Assembly: GCA_001803565.1 (NCBI GenBank)
Contig: MHDQ01000135.1
Location: 1 to 6,538, forward strand
DNA: 6,538 nt
Reading direction: 5' to 3'
Origin: Nitrospinae bacterium RIFCSPLOWO2_12_FULL_45_22
GTDB lineage: Bacteria; 2-12-FULL-45-22
The stretch's first letter is position 1, and each line of letters starts with the position of its first letter. The position numbers and the translations under genes were made by a program. The notes under the pieces are model-generated. The model did not search any database. It had not been told where the DNA came from and worked only from the letters and a program-made list of their open reading frames with translations. This document shows positions 6,259 to 6,538 of this stretch, in pieces.

Positions 6259-6334
6259 TAAAAAGGCTATAGTAGCGGACTTAAGCGGAGCTATCCTCGT
6301 GCAATAGGCTATTTTGAACGGACTTTAATTAGAT

Positions 6335-6451
6335 AAACTCTAAACTCGAAATCCTAAACAAATTCAAATGACCAAAATTCAAAACGATAAAATGGTTTTG
6401 AGATTTGAATTTAGGATTTTGATATTGTTTAGGATTTAGTGTTTGGGATTT
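6335..6451. repeat. Long imperfect AT-rich palindrome between convergent genes
   Basis: Positions 6349-6361 and 6425-6437 are perfect 13-bp inverted arms. The match extends outward, so 6335-6361 against 6425-6451 agrees at 22 of 27 positions. The interior contains ATTCAAA against TTTGAAT (6376-6383 region against 6404-6410) and CAAAAC against GTTTTG (6380-6385, 6395-6400), so much of the roughly 117 nt can fold on itself. The motif GGATTT/TTAGGATTT recurs several times in the right half. It lies between the stop of the nuclease gene and the stop of the convergent ftsK gene. It could act as a bidirectional terminator or be a dispersed repeat; the stem is too AT-rich for a confident terminator call. 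Confidence 0.7.
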
Positions 6452-6464
6452 AGGATTTTTCGAC

Positions 6465-6538
6465 TTAAAGGTCGGGCCGGATATAGACTTCCCGGGGTTT
6501 AGACCCATCTGCGGGACCAACAATACCCTCTTTCTCCA
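6465..6538 (-). CDS. ftsK: FtsK/SpoIIIE-family DNA translocase, C-terminal fragment (5' end outside window)
   Basis: Reading leftwards from the right edge, the - strand encodes about 23 residues, EKEGIVGPADGSKPREVYI followed by RPDL, ending at TAA (6467-6465). The GIVGP.DGSKPREV pattern is the signature end of the FtsK/SpoIIIE gamma domain, the winged helix that reads the polar KOPS/SRS sequences so that the hexameric ATPase pumps chromosomal DNA toward the terminus at cell division. Only this tip is present, so the ATPase motor and membrane part cannot be judged. The gene is convergent with the nuclease gene. A different - strand frame across the palindrome, starting at 6523, is spurious: its product is Asn/Pro/Lys-rich repeat translation. 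Identification rests on a short but highly characteristic motif. Confidence 0.8.
   Translation of the reverse strand, partial: EKEGIVGPADGSKPREVYIRPDL

Noticed and set aside
6461-6473. Small hairpin CGAC-TTAAAG-GTCG at the ftsK stop as terminator
   Set aside because: The stem is only 4 bp, and in the ftsK direction it is followed by A residues, not T residues.
6329-6523. Minus-strand 64-residue frame at the right end
   Set aside because: Its translation is Asn/Pro/Lys-rich repeat sequence from the palindrome; a different frame over the same bases encodes the FtsK C-terminus.
1-6538. CRISPR array, tRNA/rRNA genes, transposase, toxin-antitoxin or defence system
   Set aside because: Inspection found no regularly spaced long repeats, no cloverleaf-like segment and no matching protein motifs in any plausible frame.

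Overview
The window is bacterial and about evenly AT/GC. It holds the 3' end of one gene at the left edge, six complete genes on the + strand, and the 3' end of a gene on the - strand at the right edge. MiaB-type tRNA methylthiotransferase, FtsK/SpoIIIE and a bifunctional-nuclease-domain protein are bacterial families. The sequence alone does not name the phylum. The repeat-rich spacers (octanucleotide tandem array, long AT-rich palindrome) recall those of many uncultivated bacterial genomes, but that is an impression from memory and not a search result.

Positions 1-2144 look like a membrane transport and regulation module. An APC-type amino-acid/cation permease (C-terminal two helices and tail only) overlaps by ATGA a membrane-anchored universal stress protein (Usp). 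After a 118-nt repeat-containing spacer come two RCK/TrkA-type nucleotide-binding proteins, a short one with only the N-terminal domain and a full RCK_N-RCK_C one. No TrkH/KtrB channel subunit is visible, so the partner of the RCK proteins is either the permease or lies outside the window.

Positions 2165-4147 encode a 660-residue thiamine-diphosphate enzyme of the acetolactate synthase / oxalyl-CoA decarboxylase superfamily, with the catalytic Glu and the GDG...NN cofactor motif intact but the substrate unassigned. It follows the second RCK gene by 20 nt and is probably cotranscribed with it.

Positions 4148-4419 are a leader with a good sigma70-type promoter right after the TPP gene and several overlapping inverted and direct repeats. 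It precedes miaB (tRNA ms2i6A modification) and a DUF151/bifunctional nuclease gene starting at TTG, which together form a second, housekeeping-type transcription unit.

Positions 6259-6464 are a convergent spacer with a roughly 117-nt imperfect AT-rich palindrome. Beyond it, on the - strand, lies the last part of an FtsK/SpoIIIE DNA translocase, recognised from its gamma-domain C-terminus.

I found no CRISPR array, tRNA, rRNA, insertion sequence or defence cassette. The most notable points are the permease/Usp/RCK arrangement, the unassigned TPP enzyme beside it, and the three structured non-coding segments.
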